A stretch of 64,000 nt of DNA from Accumulibacter sp. (GCF_029255125.1 NZ_JAPUVR010000122.1:29085-93084), one strand, 5' to 3'. Counted from the stretch's first letter, positions 16,525 to 27,348 are shown. Notes: generated by a model not told the origin, from the letters alone. Program-made: numbers and translations.

Positions 16525-19500
16525 TCAGGCGACCACCAGCCGGCGAATCTCGGCCAGCCCGGCCGAGAGCATCGCCAGATCCTGCGGCTCGCTGCCTTTG
16601 AGTTCGTCGACCACGGCGCCTGCCCTGTCAGTCGGCGGTTGCGCGTCGGCCAGGACTTGCCGGAGGAGGTGCTGGCGCAGCGCGGCAAGGTCGGCCGCCA
16701 GTTGCGAACGGGCTCTTGCCTGCCAGCGATTGCCCGCCGGCAGACGACCGATCGCCGCCGCCAGCCAGTCGAGATCAAGTTGCTCGGCAAGTCGTTCGAG
16801 CCCTCGCTTCACTTCGCCCAGAGAATGGCCGGTAATGTGCGTCAGGTTGACCAGTTCGATGACCGCAATCACCGCTGCACGCTGCTCGATCAGCGCGGTG
16901 ATCGCTTCGACGCCGCGCCGCGCACCGCGCAGCTCGGCGATGACCTCGGCCGCCGACTGGCGGTAGTCGTCGATGATCTGGCCCAGGGCCACGCCGGAGC
17001 GCAGGCGGACAAGCAACAGACGCGTCACCTGCCCGGTCATTGCCCGCAGGTTTGCCATCAGTTCCATCTGCCTGCTTGCCGGCAGCAGGCCATCGAGGCG
17101 CTCGAGCTCGTGCCAGATCTCTTCTGCCGCGAGCACGCGGTTCGTCGCATACCAGGCAGCGGCCACTTCGGCCGCCGACGCAGCCGTCTCGTCGCCGATC
17201 CGCATGACGAAAGTGGTTCCCATGCGATTGACCATCAGATTGACCAGTTGCGTCGTCGTGATGTCTCGCCGCAGCGGATGCCTGGGCAAGAGATCGCGGC
17301 AATGCTCGATCAGGACGCCCGGGAAGTAGTTCACGAGCAATTCGTGCACCTCTTCGCTGTCCGGCAACGACGACGCCAGGAGATCCTCTTTTAGCGAAAT
17401 CTTGGTATAGGCCAGCAGCACAGCAATTTCCGGTGCGGTCAAGCCACGCTTCTGCTGCGCGCGCTCGCCCAGACCCTTGTCGTCCGGCAGACATTCGATG
17501 GCGCGGTGCAGGGCCCCGCGCGCTTCGAGATTGCGGATCAAGCGACCGTGAACTTCGATCAGTTCGACCCCCGCCGCTGCTTCCAGCGCGATGGCCAGCG
17601 TCTGCTGGCGATTATCGGCGAGGACGAGTTGGCCGACCTCGTCGGTCATCGAGGCCAGCAGGGCGTCGCGCTGTTTGGCGGTCATGTCGCCGCGCGCCAC
17701 GAGTCCGGAGAGGAGAATCTTGATATTCACTTCGTGGTCCGAGCAGTCGACGCCCGCCGAGTTGTCGATCGCGTCGGTAAAGATGCGGCCACCGTTCAGC
17801 GCGTACTCGATTCTTCCCCTTTGCGTGATTCCCAGGTTGCCGCCTTCGCCGACGACGCGCGCCTGCAGCTGGTTGCCGTCGATGCGCAGCACGTCGTTCG
17901 CCCGGTCACTCGCTTCCTGATGGCTTTGCCCGCTGGCCTTGACGTAAGTCCCGATGCCGCCGTTGTAAAGCAGGTCGCACTTGGCCTGCAGAATGGCCCG
18001 GATCAGTTCCGGCGGGGTCATCTGCAGCGCGTCGCAGCGCAGCCAGGCGCGCATCTCGCGCGACAGGCGGATCGACTTGCTGTCGCGCGGCCAGACGCCA
18101 CCGCCGCTGGAGATCAGCGCCCGATCGTAGTCCGCCCACGATGAGCGCGGCAGGGCAAACAGTCGCTGGCGCTCGGCAAAGCTGCGCTCGGCGTCGGGCT
18201 GCGGGTCGACGAAGATGTGCCGATGGTCGAAAGCTGCCAACAGCCGAATCTCGCGCGACAACAACATGCCGTTGCCGAAGACGTCGCCCGACATGTCGCC
18301 AATGCCGATGACGGTGAACGGCTGTTGCTGGATATCGACGCCGAGCTCGCGAAAATGCCGCTTGACCGCCTCCCACGCGCCGCGCGCGGTGATGCCCATC
18401 TTCTTGTGGTCGTAGCCGGCCGAACCGCCGGAGGCAAACGCGTCGCCGAGCCAGAATCCGTAATCGACCGCAATCCCGTTGGCAATGTCGGAGAAAGTCG
18501 CCGTACCCTTGTCGGCAGCGACGACCAGGTAAGGGTCGTCGCCGTCGCGGCGACGCACGCCGGACGGCGCGACGACCTTGCCGTCGACCAGATTGTCGGT
18601 CAGGTCGAGCAGGCCGCGGATGAACAGCGAATAACACGCGACGCCCTCGGCGAGCACCGCCTCGCGTTCGTTCGCCGGCGGCAGCCGCTTGCAGACGAAA
18701 CCCCCTTTCGAACCCAGCGGAACGATCACCGCGTTCTTTACCATCTGCGCCTTGACCAGCCCGAGCACCTCGGTGCGGAAGTCTTCCATGCGATCCGACC
18801 AGCGCAAGCCACCACGCGCCACACGCGCCCCGCGCAGATGAACGCCTTCGACGCGTTCGCTATAGACGAAGATCTCGTACAGTGGCACCGGCGCGGGCAG
18901 GAAAGGTATGTCGCGCGAGGACAACTTGAACGACAGGTAGTCCTTTGCCCGACCGCTGGCGTCGGTCTGATAGGCGTTCGTGCGCAAAGTCGCCTGGATC
19001 ACGGTATGCAGCGCGGCAAGGATGCGGTCGTCGTCGGGATTGCTCACCTGCAACAGGGCAGCGTTCAGTTCGTCGCTCAGTGCCGCCGCGCGCTGCTCGT
19101 CGGCCTGCGCTGCAAAGAGCGCCGCGAACAGTTCGACGAGATGGCGGGCAATGCGGAAATGCGCCGCCAGACAGCGCTCGACCGAAGTCTGGCTGAACGG
19201 CAGACCGGTCTGCCGAAGGTAGCGGCTGTACGCGCGCAGGATGCCGATCTGCCGGCGATCAATTCCGGCAAGCAGCGCCAGACGGTTGAAACCGTCGTTT
19301 TCGGCCTGCTCGCGAAGCAAGGCTTCGAGCAGCTCGACGAAGGCCCGGCGCGTGGCTTCGTCGTCAAGCGTCGCCGCCTGCGGCAACTGAACGGCAAAGT
19401 CGGCGATCTGCAGGTCACTCGCCGGCAAGGAGAACGGCTGCTCGGAGAGCACCGTCAGACCCATGTTCTCGAGCATCGGCAGGATGGTCGACAAGGGCCG

Positions 19501-21195
19501 CGGACGGCCACGACGAAAAAGCTTCAGACGCTGGTGCGAGGCGTCGTCGCCCGGCGCGTTGCTCAGCTTGACCTCGACCTGACCGCTGCGCTCGGCCGTT
19601 TCGAGGCGCTCGAGGTCGGATACCGCGCCCGCCGGCGTGACGCATTCCTGATAGGACAGGGGCAACTCGCCGGCGTAGCGGCGCAGCAAGCGATTGCCGT
19701 GTTCCTCGCCGTAATGCGCGACGAGGTTCTGCTTCAACTCGTCGGTCCACCCGCGCACGATGCGGGCAACCTGACGTTCGATGGCCTCGCCGTCGTACTG
19801 ATAGCGCGTACCGAAAGGCGTGCGAGCGATGAAATGCAGGCGCGCCAGCCGCGATTCGCCGAGCATCACGAAGTAATCGACCTGATCGGCCGCCAGGGTA
19901 TCCTGCAGGAGCGCCGAAATCCGCCGCCGGACGGTCGTGTCGAAATGGTCACGCGGCATGTATACCATCGCCGAAACGTAGCGCCCCCATGCGTCATTGC
20001 GCAGGAAGACGCGCACCTGTTCGCGCTCGTGCAGAGAGACGATGCCACGCGCAATGCGCACCAGGTCGTCGCGCGCGATTTCGATCAATTCGTCGCGCGG
20101 GTACGTCTGGAGCACGTTGACCAGCGTCTTGTCGCGATGGCTGCGCGGCAGAAAACCAATCGCCTCGACGACTGCCGACAGTTTGCGCCGCAGGAGCGGA
20201 ATGTCAGTCGCCGCTACGTGGTAGACCTGCGCCGTGTATAGCCCGACGAAAGCGCGTAGCCCGATGATCCTGCCGTCCTCGGCAAAGCGTTTGACGCCGA
20301 TGAAATCGAGGTACGCCGAGCGATGCACGGTCGAGCGCGTATCCGCCTTGACCAGAATCACCGCCGCCGGATCTTTGCCGAGTTCAGCGATCGCGCCTGG
20401 AATTCCGCTCAGGCAGCGACCGAAGCGCGGATGCGCGACATCGCGCAGGATTCCCAGGCCGCTATCGGCGACGCGCACGAGAACGCTTTCACCGGCCACC
20501 GACTGGTAATCCGCACTGCCCAGAAAAACGAAATTGTTGGCGACCACCCAGGCCAGGTAGGCGGCCGTTTCATCGCGCTCGAACGCGGCCGAAACGGCCA
20601 CTTCGTCGCGCGCTGCATGCATGCGCTGATACATCGCCGCGCCGTCGTCGACCGCGCTGCGCACATCGGCGAGCACGGCGACGATTTCCTCGCGCAAGGC
20701 GGGCAAGGCATCAGCGCCGACGCGATCGATTTCCAGGTGTATCCACGACTCGGCCTGAGTTCCCTCGCTGCCGCGCGGTCGGGTACGCTGCAGCCGGCCG
20801 CCGTCGCTGCGCAGCGCACCAAGCAAGGGATGCAGGAGGCGATGGATGGCCAGACCATGGCGGTAGACGACCATCGTGATCGAGTCGACCAGGAACGGGA
20901 CATCGTCGGTGACGACATCCAGCACGGTATGCGGCGAATGCCAGCCGTGGCGGTCGAAGTCCGGCGTGTACAGCATGACGCGGGCCTCGCCCGGCTGGCG
21001 TTCCTCGCCCAGGCGGAAATGCTGTACGGCCGCGCCGAGAAGTCCTTCCGGACTGGCATCACCGGCATCGGTCAGCTCGACATCGGCGAAGTAGGTGTCG
21101 AGGAATTCGCGCACTCCCGTCGATAACTTGTGACGGTCGGCGACATCACGCAGATTGCCGCGCAGGGTGACGATCGATTCGCTGAACGCTGCCAT
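16525..21195 (-). CDS. gdhB: NAD-specific glutamate dehydrogenase, 180-kDa class
   Basis: 1,556 residues, close to the 1,600-residue length of the large NAD-GDH class (Streptomyces/Pseudomonas GdhB type). The N-terminal ~700 residues are the regulatory ACT-like/helical part (DDVPFLVDSITMVVYRHG, RHPRFGR-like RFGRCLSGIPG). The catalytic domain lies at ~700-1,250: RGGLRWSDRMEDFRTEVLGL, KNAVIVPLGSKGGFVCKRLP (Lys), GIGDMSGDVFGNGML (NAD site) and VDCSDHEVNIKILL. The C-terminal ~300 residues are helical. It deaminates glutamate to 2-oxoglutarate and ammonia with NAD+, so it is a catabolic enzyme. Its start follows gltL by 21 bases, so it is the last gene of a gltIJKL-gdhB transcript. Confidence 0.95.
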   Translation of the reverse strand: MAAFSESIVTLRGNLRDVADRHKLSTGVREFLDTYFADVELTDAGDASPEGLLGAAVQHFRLGEERQPGEARVMLYTPDFDRHGWHSPHTVLDVVTDDVPFLVDSITMVVYRHGLAIHRLLHPLLGALRSDGGRLQRTRPRGSEGTQAESWIHLEIDRVGADALPALREEIVAVLADVRSAVDDGAAMYQRMHAARDEVAVSAAFERDETAAYLAWVVANNFVFLGSADYQSVAGESVLVRVADSGLGILRDVAHPRFGRCLSGIPGAIAELGKDPAAVILVKADTRSTVHRSAYLDFIGVKRFAEDGRIIGLRAFVGLYTAQVYHVAATDIPLLRRKLSAVVEAIGFLPRSHRDKTLVNVLQTYPRDELIEIARDDLVRIARGIVSLHEREQVRVFLRNDAWGRYVSAMVYMPRDHFDTTVRRRISALLQDTLAADQVDYFVMLGESRLARLHFIARTPFGTRYQYDGEAIERQVARIVRGWTDELKQNLVAHYGEEHGNRLLRRYAGELPLSYQECVTPAGAVSDLERLETAERSGQVEVKLSNAPGDDASHQRLKLFRRGRPRPLSTILPMLENMGLTVLSEQPFSLPASDLQIADFAVQLPQAATLDDEATRRAFVELLEALLREQAENDGFNRLALLAGIDRRQIGILRAYSRYLRQTGLPFSQTSVERCLAAHFRIARHLVELFAALFAAQADEQRAAALSDELNAALLQVSNPDDDRILAALHTVIQATLRTNAYQTDASGRAKDYLSFKLSSRDIPFLPAPVPLYEIFVYSERVEGVHLRGARVARGGLRWSDRMEDFRTEVLGLVKAQMVKNAVIVPLGSKGGFVCKRLPPANEREAVLAEGVACYSLFIRGLLDLTDNLVDGKVVAPSGVRRRDGDDPYLVVAADKGTATFSDIANGIAVDYGFWLGDAFASGGSAGYDHKKMGITARGAWEAVKRHFRELGVDIQQQPFTVIGIGDMSGDVFGNGMLLSREIRLLAAFDHRHIFVDPQPDAERSFAERQRLFALPRSSWADYDRALISSGGGVWPRDSKSIRLSREMRAWLRCDALQMTPPELIRAILQAKCDLLYNGGIGTYVKASGQSHQEASDRANDVLRIDGNQLQARVVGEGGNLGITQRGRIEYALNGGRIFTDAIDNSAGVDCSDHEVNIKILLSGLVARGDMTAKQRDALLASMTDEVGQLVLADNRQQTLAIALEAAAGVELIEVHGRLIRNLEARGALHRAIECLPDDKGLGERAQQKRGLTAPEIAVLLAYTKISLKEDLLASSLPDSEEVHELLVNYFPGVLIEHCRDLLPRHPLRRDITTTQLVNLMVNRMGTTFVMRIGDETAASAAEVAAAWYATNRVLAAEEIWHELERLDGLLPASRQMELMANLRAMTGQVTRLLLVRLRSGVALGQIIDDYRQSAAEVIAELRGARRGVEAITALIEQRAAVIAVIELVNLTHITGHSLGEVKRGLERLAEQLDLDWLAAAIGRLPAGNRWQARARSQLAADLAALRQHLLRQVLADAQPPTDRAGAVVDELKGSEPQDLAMLSAGLAEIRRLVVA

Positions 21196-21216
21196 GGCGC
21201 ACGCCTCCCGCGCGGG

Positions 21217-21945
21217 TCAGTGGTGAAGAATCTTGGCGAGAAACTGTTGCGCACGCTCCGAACGGGGATTCTGGAAAAACGCCTCCTTGCTGTCGTCTTC
21301 GACGATACGCCCCTGGTCCATGAAGATCACCCGACTGGCGACGCGCCGGGCAAAACCCATTTCATGCGTCACGCACATCATCGTCATCCCTTCCTGCGCC
21401 AGTTCGGTCATCACGTCGAGCACCTCGTTGACCATTTCCGGGTCGAGTGCCGAGGTCGGCTCGTCGAACAGCATGCAGATCGGGTCCATCGCCAGCGCCC
21501 GGGCAATGGCCACGCGCTGCTGCTGTCCGCCGGAAAGCTGGCCCGGGAACTTTTCCGCCTGTTCGCGCAAGCCAACGCGCTCCAGCAGCTTGCTCCCCTT
21601 CTCGCGCGCCTGTTCGAGGCTGCGACCGAGTACCTTGACCTGGGCAATGCACAGGTTGTCGATGATTTTCATGTGCGGGAAGAGCTCGAAGTTCTGGAAG
21701 ACCATGCCGACCGTCGACCGCAGCTTGGACAGGTTGGTTTTCGGATCGCCGACCGATACGCCGTTGACGATGATCTCCCCACTCTGGAAAGGCTCCAGCC
21801 CATTGACGCATTTGATCAGCGTCGACTTGCCCGAACCCGAAGGCCCACAGACTACGATCACTTCTCCCTTGTGGACCTGCGTCGTACAGTCAGTGAGCAC
21901 CTGGAACGTGCCGAAATGCTTGCTGACCTTGTTCATCGAAATCAT
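21217..21945 (-). CDS. gltL: Glutamate/aspartate ABC transporter ATP-binding protein GltL
   Basis: 242 residues from ATG 21945, which has AAGGAG seven bases upstream; the in-frame ATG at 21975 lacks it. Walker [11 protein letters not shown]-loop [14 protein letters not shown], signature [19 protein letters not shown], Walker [16 protein letters not shown], His in [12 protein letters not shown]. The polar amino-acid import type. Energises GltJK uptake. It follows gltK by 34 bases and precedes the dehydrogenase gene by 21 bases. Confidence 0.93.
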   Translation of the reverse strand: MISMNKVSKHFGTFQVLTDCTTQVHKGEVIVVCGPSGSGKSTLIKCVNGLEPFQSGEIIVNGVSVGDPKTNLSKLRSTVGMVFQNFELFPHMKIIDNLCIAQVKVLGRSLEQAREKGSKLLERVGLREQAEKFPGQLSGGQQQRVAIARALAMDPICMLFDEPTSALDPEMVNEVLDVMTELAQEGMTMMCVTHEMGFARRVASRVIFMDQGRIVEDDSKEAFFQNPRSERAQQFLAKILHH

Positions 21946-21979
21946 CGAATACTCCTTGCGTCCGCGCTGCCGCAACCGC

Positions 21980-22660
21980 TCACGCGGTTTTCAGCCGGTT
22001 CTGGAAATGGCGAACCAGTCTTGATGCGGCAAAACAGATGATGAAATAGACCACGCCGGCAAAGAGCAGCAGTTCAACCAGCCGGCCATCGCGATCGCCC
22101 ACCTTGTAAGCCGCTCCGAAAAAGTCGGCGAGCGCCGACACATAGACCAGGGACGTATCCTGGAAGAGGATGATCCCCTGCGTCAGCAGCAGCGGCACCA
22201 TGTTGCGAAAAGCCTGCGGCAGGACGACCAGGCGCATCGACTGGCCGTAGGTCATGCCGAGCGCACTCGCCGCAGCCATCTGGCCCTTGGGCACCGACTG
22301 TATTCCGGCGCGAATGATCTCCGAATAGTACGCGGCTTCGAACAGGGCAAAACCGGCGATCGCCGAAGCCAGACGCACGTCCGACCCCGGCGGCAGACCG
22401 AAAAGCCTTTCAAGCAGGTGCGGGACGATGAGGAAGAACCACAGCAGCACCATGACCAACGGCACCGCGCGGAAGAGATTGACGTAGGCAGCGGCAAACC
22501 AGGAGAGAACGCTGACCGACGACAGGCGCATGAGCGCCAGCAGGGTACCCCAGACGATGCCGAAAACAACCGCGCTGAGCGTAATCTCCAGCGAAATCTT
22601 CATCCCGTCCCAGAGAAACGGCAGCGCGTTGGGAATCGACGACCAATCGAATTCGTGCAT
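21980..22660 (-). CDS. gltK: Glutamate/aspartate ABC transporter permease GltK
   Basis: 226 residues with about five membrane segments (residues ~18-45, 55-80, 90-105, 140-160, 190-212). The EAA loop reads [26 protein letters not shown], so it is quoted by position (about residues 130-155), the docking site for GltL. One of the two dissimilar permeases of polar amino-acid importers of HisMQ type. It abuts gltJ with a single base between stop and start. Confidence 0.92.
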   Translation of the reverse strand: MHEFDWSSIPNALPFLWDGMKISLEITLSAVVFGIVWGTLLALMRLSSVSVLSWFAAAYVNLFRAVPLVMVLLWFFLIVPHLLERLFGLPPGSDVRLASAIAGFALFEAAYYSEIIRAGIQSVPKGQMAAASALGMTYGQSMRLVVLPQAFRNMVPLLLTQGIILFQDTSLVYVSALADFFGAAYKVGDRDGRLVELLLFAGVVYFIICFAASRLVRHFQNRLKTA

Positions 22661-22661
22661 C

Positions 22662-23399
22662 TCACTTAGCTCCGATGTAGCCCGGGACGCGCACGCGCGC
22701 TTCGACCCAGCGCATGCCGAACATGACGACGACGTTGATCGTCAGGTAGGCAAGGGTGACCGCGATGAACGACTCATAAGGCTGCGCCGTGTAGTCGACG
22801 AGTTGCCGGCCCTGCGCCGCCAGTTCAAGGAGACCGATCGTCGAGCAGACCGCCGAGTTCTTGAAGATGTTGAGGAACTCGGACGTCAGCGGGGGAACGA
22901 TCAGACGGACGGCCATCGGCAGTAGAACATGGCGATAGGTCTGCGCCAGCGTGAAGCCCATCGCCAGTCCGGCGTTCTTCTGCCCCGGCGGCAGCGAATT
23001 GATTCCCGAACGAACCTGTTCAGCCACCCGCGCGCTGGTAAACAAGGCAAGGCAAACCATCGAGGCGAGAAACTGCTGGAGTATCGGGTTGGTTTGCTTG
23101 AAGGCATTGCCGAGTTGCTCGGGCAGCAGCTCGGGCATGACGAAATACCAGAGAAAAAGCTGCACGAGCAGTGGAATGTTGCGGAAGACCTCGACATAGG
23201 CAGTGGCGATTCCTGCCAGCAATTTGTTCGGCACCGTGCGCAGGATGCCGACCACCGCGCCCACCGCCAGGGCAATCAGCCAGGCGGAGAGCGACAGGGC
23301 GATGGTCATCTTGAAGCCATAGAACATCCAGCCAAGATAGGTATCGTCGCCCGTCGCCGTCGGCTGCAGAAAAACGCCCCAGTTCCAGTTATAAGCCAT
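22662..23399 (-). CDS. gltJ: Glutamate/aspartate ABC transporter permease GltJ
   Basis: 245 residues, five membrane segments, with the EAA loop near residues 150-180 ([20 protein letters not shown]) and the N-terminal [12 protein letters not shown] typical of GltJ. Partner of GltK in the membrane. Start at 23397-23399 overlaps the stop of gltI by one base (TGATG), so translation is coupled. The order gltI-J-K-L is the same as in E. coli. Confidence 0.93.
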   Translation of the reverse strand: MAYNWNWGVFLQPTATGDDTYLGWMFYGFKMTIALSLSAWLIALAVGAVVGILRTVPNKLLAGIATAYVEVFRNIPLLVQLFLWYFVMPELLPEQLGNAFKQTNPILQQFLASMVCLALFTSARVAEQVRSGINSLPPGQKNAGLAMGFTLAQTYRHVLLPMAVRLIVPPLTSEFLNIFKNSAVCSTIGLLELAAQGRQLVDYTAQPYESFIAVTLAYLTINVVVMFGMRWVEARVRVPGYIGAK

Positions 23400-24307
23400 C
23401 AGTCGAAGGCTTTGTCGTTAGGCGCCTTGTAGAGCGCTTTCACGACATCGGAAAGCGGGAAGTTGAGGTTCAGACCTTTCGGCGGAATCGGCTGCAGGAA
23501 CCATTTGGCGTAGATCTTCTCCGCTTCACCCGAGGTCATCGCCTTGGCCAACGCCGCGTCGACAACCTTCTTGAACGCCGGATCATCCTTGCGCATCATG
23601 CAGCCATACGCCTCGAAAGATTGTGGTGTGCCGACCACCGCCCAGTCACTGGCGCGTTTGGCCTTGGCCATTTCGCCGTAGAGCAGCGCGTCGTCCATCA
23701 TGAAAGCGACCGCGCGACCGGTTTCCAGCGTCAGGAACGATTCGCCGTGGTCCTTGGCGCTGATCACGTTCATCTTCATCTGCTTCTCTTCGTTCATCCG
23801 GCGCAGAAGGCGCTCGGAAGTCGTCCCGGCGGTCGTCACGACGTTCTTGCCAGCCAGGTCCGGAAAATCCTTGATGCCGGAATTCGTCTTCGTCATCAGA
23901 CGCGTCCCGATGGCGAAAATGCTGTTCGAGAAGCTGACCTGCTTTTGACGTTCGGTATTGTTCGTCGTCGAACCGCATTCGATATCGACTGAACCGTTTT
24001 GTACCAGCGTGATGCGGTTGGCCGAGGTGACCGGCATCAGCTTGGTGTCGAGCTTGGCCATCTTGAGTTCGGTCTTCACCGCATCGACGACCTTGAGCAT
24101 CAGCTCATGCGAGTAGCCGATGACCTGCTGCTTGTCGTCGTAATACGAAAAGGGGATCGACGATTCGCGATGGCCCAGGGCAATGATCCCGGTATCCTTG
24201 ATCTTCTTCAGTGTACCGGTGAGCTCCTGGGCCAGCAGCGGTGTTGCCGACAGCATGCCAGTAGCTAACGCGAGCGCCAGCACCTGGCGCGTCATATTCT
24301 TCTTCAT
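23399..24307 (-). CDS. gltI: Glutamate/aspartate-binding periplasmic protein GltI
   Basis: 302 residues from ATG 24307, preceded by GGAGAAACCC (SD at the right distance); the in-frame stretch up to 24412 has no family likeness. Sec signal MKKNMTRQVLALALATGMLS (cut near AQE, about residue 26). Mature protein begins LTGTLKKIKDTGIIALGHRESSIPF, a solute-binding family 3 fold, with the ligand-contact stretch GSVDIECGSTTNNTERQKQV and GKNVVTTAGTTSERLLRR. Binds glutamate/aspartate in the periplasm and delivers it to GltJK. First gene of the importer-dehydrogenase transcript. Confidence 0.93.
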   Translation of the reverse strand: MKKNMTRQVLALALATGMLSATPLLAQELTGTLKKIKDTGIIALGHRESSIPFSYYDDKQQVIGYSHELMLKVVDAVKTELKMAKLDTKLMPVTSANRITLVQNGSVDIECGSTTNNTERQKQVSFSNSIFAIGTRLMTKTNSGIKDFPDLAGKNVVTTAGTTSERLLRRMNEEKQMKMNVISAKDHGESFLTLETGRAVAFMMDDALLYGEMAKAKRASDWAVVGTPQSFEAYGCMMRKDDPAFKKVVDAALAKAMTSGEAEKIYAKWFLQPIPPKGLNLNFPLSDVVKALYKAPNDKAFD

Positions 24308-24674
24308 GGGTTTCTCCTTCCTCTCCAAAATACGAGTCGTTTGTCGGGTGAGCACCCGGGGCTCATGATTGTGGCACGACTTGCGCGCGAAACCAAGCAA
24401 TGACCCATGCATGGTTTACGCGCGATCAGCCGCCCGCTCTCGACCTCCGCGCGCCAGACGAGTGAACGCGCGAAGCGCAGTACCCGCAGCGCTCGCCGTT
24501 CGACCGCGCGGATGCCTTACAATTCGCGTACAGGTCACGACTTTCGCCAGGCATTCTGGATGGACAGAGCGATGACCGTCCCCTCTCCCCGCCTGTCGGC
24601 AAGGGTTTGCTGCGTCGCTCACCGGCGCGACATGCCCGGGAGAATCCATCAGCGACTCCAGACGAAGCAACGGC
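24308..24674. other. 367-base divergent intergenic region, gltI | M61 peptidase
   Basis: No convincing coding frame on either strand. It must carry promoters for gltI (minus) and for the peptidase (plus). A TACAAT -10-like element at 24518-24523 is 150 bases before the peptidase ATG but no good -35 is seen at the right distance. A near sigma-54 string at 24372-24384 has the wrong spacing. A GC-rich hairpin (GGGTGAGCACCC, 24346-24357) occurs upstream of gltI. Nothing else recognisable. Confidence 0.5.
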
Positions 24675-26501
24675 ATGCCAGCCGCACCCATCCTCTACCG
24701 CATTCAGCCGAGCAATGTGCACGCGCATCTGTTCGAAATTCGCTGTACGCTGCGCAACCCCGCGGTGGGTGGTCAAGGTTTCGCTCTCCCGGCCTGGATT
24801 CCCGGCAGCTACATGATTCGCGACTTTGCGCGCCATGTCGTGGCGATCCGTGCCGAGTCGTCTGGGCAAGCGCTACGCCTGGAGAAGATCGACAAGCAGA
24901 CCTGGCAAGCGGCAGCCACCAAAGAGCGCCGCCCGCTGACGCTAATCTACCAGGTATACGCCTGGGATCTCTCGGTGCGCGCCGCACATCTCGACCAGTC
25001 GCACGCCTTCTACAACGGCACCAGTGTTTTCCTGCGCCCGCTTGGCCACGAGCATCTGCCCTGCCTGGTCGATATTCAGCCGCCGCGCGGGAAGGCGTTT
25101 GCGCATTGGCGGGTAGCGACCGCTCTGGCGCCCGCCAGCGGCGAAAAGGGCTGCGCCAAACCGCATGGCTTTGGCCTCTACCGCGCCGCCGACTACGACG
25201 AGCTGATTGATCATCCGGTTGAAATGGGAAGCTTCGCGCATGCCGCCTTCACTGCCTGCGGCGTTCGCCACGAAGTCGCCATCAGCGGCCGCCACGACGC
25301 CGATCTGAACCGCCTGACCAGCGATCTGCAGCGCCTTTGCGAATGGCAGATTCGTTTCTTCGGCGAACCCGCACCGATGCCCGCCTACGTGTTCCTGATC
25401 ACCGCCGTCGGGGAAGCCTACGGCGGACTCGAACATCGTGCCTCGACGGCGCTACTCTGTTCCCGCGACGATCTACCCTACGCCGGCATGCGCGGCACCC
25501 CCGAACGCTATCGCGCCTTCCTCGGCCTGTGCAGCCACGAGTATTTCCACACCTGGAACGTCAAGCGCATCAAGCCTGCCGCCTTCTGCCCGTATCAGCT
25601 CGAGGCTGAAACCTACACGACGCTGCTCTGGGCATTCGAGGGTTTCACTTCGTACTATGACGATCTGGCTCTCCTGCGCTGCCGCCTGATCAGCCGCAAG
25701 CAGTGGCTGGACGGACTTGCCAGGACGATCGACAAGGTTCAGCGCGCCCCCGGACGGCACGTTCAGACGCTGGCCGAAGCGAGTTTCGACGCCTGGACGA
25801 AGTACTATCGACCGGACGAGAACACGCCGAATGCGAGCGTCAGCTACTACGCCAAGGGTGCGCTCGTCGCCCTCGCCCTCGATTTGACGCTGCGCGCCGG
25901 AACCGCCAGTCGGGTCAGCCTGGATGACGTCATGCGGACGCTCTGGCAACGGTTCGGCCGCGATGCGGGCAGCCCGGGAATCGAAGACGACGACCTCCAG
26001 CGGATAGCCGAAGAACTCTCGGGCATCCCGCTGGCCAGCTTCTTTACGGCGGCCGTGCAGAGCACCGACGATCTGGCGCTGGCCGACCTGCTCAAGCCGT
26101 TCGGCGTCCGACTGACGCACAGCACCGCGTCGACAACGCCGCAACTCGGGGTGGACACCGCCGATGCTGGCGACGAAGTCCGTTTGACGACGGTCTACAG
26201 CGACAGCCCGGCGCAGATCGCCGGGTTGTCGGCGGGTGATCTGCTCGTCGCCCTCGACGGGCTGCGCGTAACGCCGCACAGCTTCGAGCGCCTGCTCGGC
26301 CGGCGCAAAGCCGGCCAGCGCGTCGAAATCCTCGCCTTCCGACGCGACGAATTGCGCGTTTTTTCGGTCGAACTGGCCGCCCCTGCTGCCGATCGGCACA
26401 AGCTGCACGTCGGCCAACGCGGCAACGCCCTGCGTCGCGCCTGGCTGGGCAGGACGGGCAAACACGAACGTTCGACAGATCACGGAGACCGCGAAAAATG
26501 A
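24675..26501 (+). CDS. M61-family peptidase with PDZ domain
   Basis: 608 residues. An N-terminal beta domain ([37 protein letters not shown]) is followed by the zinc motif [16 protein letters not shown] (HExxH, His288/Glu289/His292) with the third ligand Glu in [14 protein letters not shown] about 30 residues on. YGGLEHRAS is the G-[GL]-xEH motif of glycyl aminopeptidases. The C-terminal ~100 residues form a PDZ domain ([23 protein letters not shown]). No signal peptide is seen, so it may be cytoplasmic. Its stop overlaps pdxH by four bases (ATGA). Substrate unknown. Confidence 0.9.
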   Translation: MPAAPILYRIQPSNVHAHLFEIRCTLRNPAVGGQGFALPAWIPGSYMIRDFARHVVAIRAESSGQALRLEKIDKQTWQAAATKERRPLTLIYQVYAWDLSVRAAHLDQSHAFYNGTSVFLRPLGHEHLPCLVDIQPPRGKAFAHWRVATALAPASGEKGCAKPHGFGLYRAADYDELIDHPVEMGSFAHAAFTACGVRHEVAISGRHDADLNRLTSDLQRLCEWQIRFFGEPAPMPAYVFLITAVGEAYGGLEHRASTALLCSRDDLPYAGMRGTPERYRAFLGLCSHEYFHTWNVKRIKPAAFCPYQLEAETYTTLLWAFEGFTSYYDDLALLRCRLISRKQWLDGLARTIDKVQRAPGRHVQTLAEASFDAWTKYYRPDENTPNASVSYYAKGALVALALDLTLRAGTASRVSLDDVMRTLWQRFGRDAGSPGIEDDDLQRIAEELSGIPLASFFTAAVQSTDDLALADLLKPFGVRLTHSTASTTPQLGVDTADAGDEVRLTTVYSDSPAQIAGLSAGDLLVALDGLRVTPHSFERLLGRRKAGQRVEILAFRRDELRVFSVELAAPAADRHKLHVGQRGNALRRAWLGRTGKHERSTDHGDREK

Positions 26502-27136
26502 CCGACCTGGCCACCCTGCGCAAGAGCTACGAACGCGGCAAACTCAGCGAGGAGTCGTCGCACGCCGATCCACTGGCGCAGTTCGCTCAGTGGTTCCAGG
26601 AGGCCATTGCGGCCCAGCTTCCCGAACCGAACGCCATGACGCTGGCCACCGTGGACAGCCGCCAGCGCCCGTCCACGCGCATCGTACTGATCAAGAGCTA
26701 CGACGAGCACGGTCTGACCTGGTTCACCAACTACGAGAGCCGCAAGGGACGCGAGCTGGCGAACAACCCATGGGCTGCCCTGCAGTTCCACTGGGTAGAG
26801 CTCGAGCGCGTCGTACGTATCGAGGGCCGGGTCGAAAAGCTGGCCGCAGCGGAAAGCGACGCCTACTTCGCCAGCCGGCCGCTCGATTCACGCATCGGCG
26901 CCTGGGCAAGCCCGCAAAGCCAGGTCATTGCCGACCGCGGTGTGTTGATCGCCGCCGCCGCACGCTATGCCGCGCGTTTTCTGCTCGACCCACCGCGCCC
27001 GCCGCATTGGGGGGGTTACCGCTTACAACCTGACACCTGGGAATTCTGGCAGGGCCGAAAAAGCCGCTTGCACGATCGACTGCGCTACCGGCTGGACGGC
27101 ACCCGACAATGGATTCACGAACGCCTGGCCCCTTGA
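26498..27136 (+). CDS. pdxH: Pyridoxamine/pyridoxine 5'-phosphate oxidase
   Basis: 212 residues. FMN-binding phrases [43 protein letters not shown], the substrate stretch [20 protein letters not shown] and the C-terminal [19 protein letters not shown] with RLHDRLRYR. Oxidises PNP or PMP to pyridoxal phosphate with O2. It overlaps the M61 peptidase stop by four bases, and no separate promoter is seen. Confidence 0.95.
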   Translation: MTDLATLRKSYERGKLSEESSHADPLAQFAQWFQEAIAAQLPEPNAMTLATVDSRQRPSTRIVLIKSYDEHGLTWFTNYESRKGRELANNPWAALQFHWVELERVVRIEGRVEKLAAAESDAYFASRPLDSRIGAWASPQSQVIADRGVLIAAAARYAARFLLDPPRPPHWGGYRLQPDTWEFWQGRKSRLHDRLRYRLDGTRQWIHERLAP

Positions 27137-27229
27137 GCCGCACAGGGCAGCAGAACACGCGCGGAAAGGCTGCGTCGACGACGGCCGGCCTGATCGCCGA
27201 GCAGCTTGGCAGGCGGTCGAACGTGCGCC

Positions 27230-27257
27230 TTGGCCGGCTGTCTTAGGCCGATATAAT
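27230..27257 (+). promoter_or_regulatory. Sigma-70 promoter for the FecR/TIR-CHASE2 genes
   Basis: TTGGCC at 27230-27235, 16 bases, then a perfect TATAAT at 27252-27257, predicting a start near 27264. A perfect 9-bp hairpin (arms 27263-27271 and 27274-27282, two-base loop) sits at the very start of the predicted RNA. Confidence 0.65.
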
Positions 27258-27348
27258 GCTGCGTTCGCTTGCCCAAGCGAACAGCCTGCGAGCGGCTGGC
27301 GCAAACCAGGCTGCTCAGCTTGGCCGATCAGCGTGGGGGGACGAAGCA

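Noticed and set aside
18217-20241. 674-codon open frame antisense to the glutamate dehydrogenase gene
   Set aside because: Same reason; the dehydrogenase is full length with conserved motifs.
24372-24384. TGGCACGACTTGC resembles a sigma-54 promoter on the plus strand
   Set aside because: The -24 and -12 elements have only three bases between them, not five, and the next gene is almost 300 bases away.
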